From contig JAKJAB010000043.1 in NCBI GenBank assembly GCA_022707725.1, positions 1 through 15,720 on the forward strand: 15,720 nt of DNA. The letters run 5' to 3'. The stretch comes from Chloroflexota bacterium. Lineage in GTDB: Bacteria > Chloroflexota > Anaerolineae > B4-G1 > SLSP01. Below are positions 13,811 through 15,720 of the stretch, in pieces. Within the stretch, counting starts at the first letter, position 1. The number at the start of each line of letters is the position of its first letter. The notes beneath the pieces were generated by a model. That model did not search any database, was not told where the DNA came from, and worked only from the letters and a program-made list of their open reading frames with translations. The translations under genes were made by a program, and so were the position numbers.

Positions 13811-15082
13811 ATGTTGAAAGGGCACACACTAGCAGAAAAACTCATCGCCTCCCATGTGCCCGGCAGCAGCGGCGTCTATCCCGGCGACCTCGTTGAGGTC
13901 GACGTGGACGTGGTGTTGGCCAATGACATCACCGCGCCGATCTCGCTGCGCGAGTTCGAGAGCCTGGGGGTAGAACGTGTCTTCGACCCGGAGAAGGTCG
14001 TGCTCGTTGCCGACCACTTCGCGCCGAACAAAGACATCAAGTCCGCTGAACAGTGCAAGCTGATGCGCGAGTTTGCGCGCGCGCACGGACTGTTGCACCA
14101 TTACGACGTGGGCCGTATGGGCATCGAACACGTGTTGTTGCACGAACAGGGCCTCGTCCTGCCAGGCGACGTGGTGGTTGGCGCCGATTCGCACACCTGC
14201 ACCTACGGCGCGTTGGGCGCTTTTTCCACCGGTATGGGATCGACGGACATCGCTGTGGCGATGGCAACCGGCAGCATTTGGATGCGTGTGCCGGAAACGA
14301 TCCGCTTCGTGTACACGGGGATCCGCCGTCCCTGGGTGGGCGGCAAGGACTTGATCCTCTATACGATTGGGCAGATCGGCGTGAGCGGCGCGCTGTACAT
14401 GGCGATGGAATTCGCCGGGCCGGTCGTGGACGGGCTGCCGATGGCCGATCGTTTTACGATGTCCAATATGGCAATCGAGGCTGGCGGCAAGGCCGGGCTG
14501 TTCGCCGTGGACGACACGACGCGCGAATATGTCGCCGGACGCGCCAAGCGCGACTACCAGGTCTACGCTCCCGATACGGACGCGGCCTACGCGCGAGTTA
14601 TCACAATCGACGTGAGCGCGATGGAGCCGCAGGTATCCTTCCCGCACCTGCCGGAGAACACTCACCCGGTAAGCGAAGCACAGGGCGTGAAAATCGACCA
14701 GGCAGTCATCGGCTCTTGCACCAACGGGCGGCTGGAAGACTTACGCGTCGCAGCGCAGCTTTTAACGGGCCGCAAAGTCCACCCGGACGTGCGTTGTATC
14801 GTCATCCCCGGCACACAGCAGGTCTACCTCGACGCGCTGCGCGAAGGGCTGGTGGAGACGTTCATCGAGGCGGGGGCCGTGGTCAGCACGCCGACGTGCG
14901 GGCCGTGCCTGGGGGGGCACATGGGCATCCTGGCCGCGGGCGAGCGCGCCGTCAGCACGACGAACCGCAACTTCCGTGGCCGTATGGGGCACCCCGATAG
15001 CGAAGTCTACCTGAGCAGCCCGGCCGTTGCGGCGGCCTCAGCCGTTGCGGGAACGATTGTACACCCAGACGAGGTCATTTAA
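13811..15082 (+). CDS. leuC: 3-isopropylmalate dehydratase large subunit
   Basis: A 423-residue aconitase-family subunit which, with LeuD, isomerises 2- to 3-isopropylmalate. Seen: the [4Fe-4S] ligands Cys303 (IGSCTNGRLEDL), Cys363 and Cys366 (TPTCGPCLGGHMG), and substrate-site motifs GADSHTCTYGALGAFSTGMGSTD and NRNFRGRMGHP. The length of about 420 is that of the short LeuC/HacA-like type, not the 466-residue enterobacterial form. Homoaconitase is therefore a formal alternative, but leuA upstream and leuD downstream argue for leucine synthesis. The frame is open upstream to 13673, but family homology begins at MLKGHTLAEKLIA. ATG 13811 follows GGGGG and lies seven bases after the small ORF's stop, suggesting translational coupling. 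Confidence 0.95.
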   Translation: MLKGHTLAEKLIASHVPGSSGVYPGDLVEVDVDVVLANDITAPISLREFESLGVERVFDPEKVVLVADHFAPNKDIKSAEQCKLMREFARAHGLLHHYDVGRMGIEHVLLHEQGLVLPGDVVVGADSHTCTYGALGAFSTGMGSTDIAVAMATGSIWMRVPETIRFVYTGIRRPWVGGKDLILYTIGQIGVSGALYMAMEFAGPVVDGLPMADRFTMSNMAIEAGGKAGLFAVDDTTREYVAGRAKRDYQVYAPDTDAAYARVITIDVSAMEPQVSFPHLPENTHPVSEAQGVKIDQAVIGSCTNGRLEDLRVAAQLLTGRKVHPDVRCIVIPGTQQVYLDALREGLVETFIEAGAVVSTPTCGPCLGGHMGILAAGERAVSTTNRNFRGRMGHPDSEVYLSSPAVAAASAVAGTIVHPDEVI

Positions 15083-15084
15083 AG

Positions 15085-15246
15085 GGGCAAGGAGCAAGGG
15101 GCAAGAGGCAAGAGGCAAGGGGCAAGAAGCAAGAAGCAAGAAGCAAGGGGCAAGGGGAAAGGGGCAAGAACGGAAACCCTGCATCCTGTACCCTGTACCC
15201 TGTACCCTGTACCCTGTACCCTGTACCCTGTACCCTGCACCCTGCA
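15085..15246 (+). repeat. Heptad repeat spacer 5 (leuC-leuD)
   Basis: Twelve direct heptads of the form RRGCAAG (GGGCAAG, AGGCAAG, AAGCAAG, GAGCAAG, one GGGAAAG) occupy 15085-15168, starting two bases after the leuC stop. After eight bases come ten pyrimidine-rich heptads at 15177-15246: CCCTGCA, TCCTGTA, six exact CCCTGTA and two CCCTGCA. The AAGGAG of leuD follows five bases later. The two arrays are only loosely complementary. Confidence 0.97.
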
Positions 15247-15263
15247 CCATTAAGGAGCTATTT

Positions 15264-15720
15264 ATGGCATTAAGCGGTCAGGTTTGGAAGTACGGCGACA
15301 ACGTGGACACCGACGCGATCATTCCGGCGCGTTACTTGAACATGTCCACGGCGGAGGAGCTGGCGCAGCACTGCATGGAAGACATCGACACGGGCTTTGC
15401 GGGTGCAGTACAGCCCGGCGACATCATCGTCGCTGGGGAAAATTTCGGGTGCGGTTCGTCGCGGGAGCATGCGCCGTTGGCGATCAAGGGGGCGGGGGTG
15501 TCGTGCGTCATCGCCGAGAGCTTTGCGCGCATTTTTTATCGCAACGCGATCAACATCGGCCTGCCGATTCTGACGTGCCCGGAGGCCGTCGCCGGAGCGC
15601 AGAAGGGGGATGCGCTCACGGTGGATTTGGAGGCGGGGACGATTACCAACGCTCGCACGGGAGAGATATTCCGCACCTCGCCATTTCCGCCGTTCATTAT
15701 GGGCATTATTCAGGCGGGAG
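15264..15720 (+). CDS. leuD: 3-isopropylmalate dehydratase small subunit (3' end missing)
   Basis: The frame is open from ATG 15264 to the end of the window (152 codons of an expected 160-170), so the gene is cut only by the window edge. LeuD supplies the swivelling domain that completes the isomerase active site with LeuC. Seen: GDNVDTDAIIPARYLN (11-26), PGDIIVAGENFGCGSSREHAP (51-71, the substrate-binding loop), ESFARIFYRNAINIGLP, and the FPPFIMGIIQAG end region. AAGGAG (15252-15257) lies six bases before the ATG. It is separated from leuC by a heptad-repeat spacer rather than overlapping it. Confidence 0.95.
   Translation, partial: MALSGQVWKYGDNVDTDAIIPARYLNMSTAEELAQHCMEDIDTGFAGAVQPGDIIVAGENFGCGSSREHAPLAIKGAGVSCVIAESFARIFYRNAINIGLPILTCPEAVAGAQKGDALTVDLEAGTITNARTGEIFRTSPFPPFIMGIIQAG

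Noticed and set aside
8230..15246. CRISPR array in the repeat-rich spacers
   Set aside because: The units are contiguous 7-mers with no unique spacers between them, and no cas gene is present.

Overview
The window is GC-rich bacterial DNA with dense genes and three clear blocks plus flanking genes. Nothing in it names the species. A Chloroflexota (Anaerolineae-like) host is my best guess, from the HrcA/CIRCE-type groESL control, the ilvBNC-leuACD gene order, the short LeuC type, the ABC-LytTR regulator and the 7-bp repeat spacers. That is inference, with moderate to low certainty.

Bases 1-719 (+ strand) hold the C-terminal end of a FeoB ferrous-iron transporter and a small FeoC-like winged-helix protein with four clustered cysteines. 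They end at a hairpin that serves as a shared terminator with the convergent groESL operon. Bases 720-2860 (- strand) carry groES-groEL. Their sigma-70-type promoter lies exactly between two CIRCE operators whose centres are 63 bp apart, so heat-shock control by HrcA is expected.

Bases 2861-6876 (- strand) encode an ABC-2 exporter: one ATPase and two paralogous permeases. Upstream of it is a separate regulator gene that ends in its own terminator. That regulator joins a degenerate ABC-ATPase domain (Walker A Lys, Walker B Asp, catalytic Glu and H-loop His all altered) to a LytTR DNA-binding domain. Its pseudo-ATPase part carries four in-frame 21-bp palindromic repeats. I infer that it senses or controls the neighbouring exporter. 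Next is a metallophosphoesterase gene (6877-7788, - strand) that diverges from the biosynthesis operon.

Bases 7900-15720 (+ strand) form a branched-chain amino acid operon: promoter, leader peptide with 14 Leu/Val/Ile codons in a 15-codon run, terminator/antiterminator pair, ilvB (frameshifted near its 3' end), ilvN, ilvC, leuA, an unknown 63-codon ORF, leuC and a 3'-truncated leuD. IlvBN makes acetolactate/acetohydroxybutyrate, IlvC reduces and isomerises it, and LeuA and LeuCD convert 2-ketoisovalerate toward leucine. ilvD and leuB are not in the window.

The most unusual structure is in the spacers of this operon. Five of them (before ilvB, ilvC, leuA, the 63-codon ORF and leuD) consist almost wholly of 7-bp tandem repeats. 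Each has a mostly purine-rich array starting close to the preceding stop codon or terminator, then inverted, related heptads ending just before the next ribosome-binding site. The heptad sequence differs from spacer to spacer. I do not know a described system that matches this.
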